Shown: one piece after another, positions 63,660 through 64,000 of the stretch
How the letters are laid out: each line of letters begins with the position of its first letter
Numbering within the stretch: the first letter of the stretch is position 1
NCBI GenBank assembly: GCA_038146865.1
Contig: JAYQSL010000002.1
Span: 310,001 to 374,000 of the forward strand
Direction of reading: 5' to 3'
From: GCA-2709075 sp038146865
GTDB lineage: Bacteria > Pseudomonadota > Alphaproteobacteria > MPNO01 > UBA2964
DNA length: 64,000 nt
The notes under the pieces: model-generated
What the model was told of the DNA's origin: nothing
The model's input: the letters and a program-made list of their open reading frames with translations, nothing else
Database searches by the model: none
Made by a program: the position numbers and the translations under genes

Positions 63660-64000
63660 GTGAGTGATAACAGCCGTAGCGTAGCAATTGTAGGTTCAGG
63701 ACCTGGAGGAATGTATGTTGCTCAGGCCCTTCAAGAAAAACAACCTGGATGTAAAATTGATATTATTGAAAAACTGCCCACACCCTTCGGGTTAATCAGG
63801 GGTGGTGTCGCACCGGACCATCAACACACTAAACGAGTTGATAGAAAATACGCCCAAACTATTGAGGGCGGCCCAAACATCCGCTATCTCGGCAATATTG
63901 AACTTGGAAAAGATATCAGCCTTAGCGAACTAGAGGATATTTATGACGCCGTAGTCCTGGCCTATGGTGCCCCATATGATAATCGCCTGGGTATCCCGGG
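63660..64000 (+). CDS. FprA/adrenodoxin reductase-like ferredoxin-NADP reductase (N-terminal part, runs off right edge)
   Basis: The open frame from GTG at 63660 (GGGG about 8 bp upstream) gives 113 residues to the end. It starts VAIVGSGPGGMYVAQAL, an FAD-binding Rossmann motif, and has KLPTPFGLIRGGVAPDHQHTKRV, highly diagnostic of FprA and mitochondrial adrenodoxin reductase relatives, and VVLAYGAPYDNRLGIPG. It would pass electrons between NADPH and ferredoxin, consistent with the adjacent korAB. It is separated from korB by a terminator, so it has its own promoter in the short gap. The C-terminal half is outside the window. Confidence 0.88.
   Translation, partial: MSDNSRSVAIVGSGPGGMYVAQALQEKQPGCKIDIIEKLPTPFGLIRGGVAPDHQHTKRVDRKYAQTIEGGPNIRYLGNIELGKDISLSELEDIYDAVVLAYGAPYDNRLGIP

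Noticed and set aside
1..64000. CRISPR arrays, transposases, integrases, tRNA or rRNA genes
   Set aside because: I looked for regularly spaced repeats, DDE/integrase-like proteins and tRNA-like cloverleaf ends and saw none; duplications look local and not driven by elements in the window.

Overview
Overview. The window is a dense, moderate-GC catabolic region. It carries about 54 protein genes and no RNA genes, transposases, integrases, CRISPR arrays or origins that I could find. The TetR regulator, fused TctA-TctB permease, Mo-hydroxylase large subunits and FprA-like ferredoxin reductase suggest a Gram-negative heterotroph, most likely an uncultured proteobacterium (possibly alphaproteobacterial and planktonic). 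That placement is inference; no marker gene settles it. The striking feature is paralogy: six thiamine-diphosphate (ThDP) enzymes, six TauD/TfdA dioxygenases, four UbiD decarboxylases, four short-chain dehydrogenases, three FMN-dependent 2-hydroxyacid oxidases, three VOC proteins, and pairs of LLM flavoenzymes, isochorismatase-like hydrolases, Mo-hydroxylase subunits and half-size permeases. Many lie as tandem or near-tandem pairs.

0-21.6 kb: the start of an amidohydrolase, a TauD enzyme, two tandem 2-hydroxyacid oxidases, an alpha/beta hydrolase and an orphan Mo-hydroxylase large subunit. Then come two tandem ThDP enzymes on the plus strand, a VOC protein, and a minus-strand operon of ThDP, hydroxyacid oxidase (frameshifted), ThDP and ThDP that ends at a strong terminator. 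A plus-strand ThDP plus ornithine-cyclodeaminase-like pair closes the block. The chemistry fits 2-hydroxyacid to 2-oxoacid to decarboxylated or carboligated product, as in mandelate/benzoylformate metabolism, but the substrates are unknown.

21.6-44 kb: UbiD/SDR pairs repeated three times and mixed with TauD dioxygenases, VOC proteins, a maleate-isomerase-like enzyme, a Pht5-like protein, two convergent LLM flavoenzymes, a methyltransferase and a TetR regulator. Two long minus-strand operons stand out, 32774 to 27533 and 42276 to 34667. The section ends with a flavoprotein of the fumarate reductase/ketosteroid dehydrogenase type.

44-50 kb: two overlapping half-size permease genes and a TctA-TctB fusion permease with a terminator between them, then an SDR and two isochorismatase-like hydrolases.

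50-64 kb: a small exported protein, HyuA/HyuB (ATP-dependent lactam hydrolase type), a second orphan Mo-hydroxylase large subunit, a flavin reductase, a UPF0280 protein, a 6-hydroxynicotinate-reductase-like Fe-S protein, a divergent KorA/KorB 2-oxoacid:ferredoxin oxidoreductase with a terminator, and the start of an FprA-like ferredoxin reductase. This end looks like reductive catabolism of an N-heterocyclic acid fed by reduced ferredoxin.

Three genes (an oxidase, a TauD enzyme and a UbiD) are each broken by one apparent extra base in a short G/C run. Either these are sequence errors or redundant paralogs are decaying.
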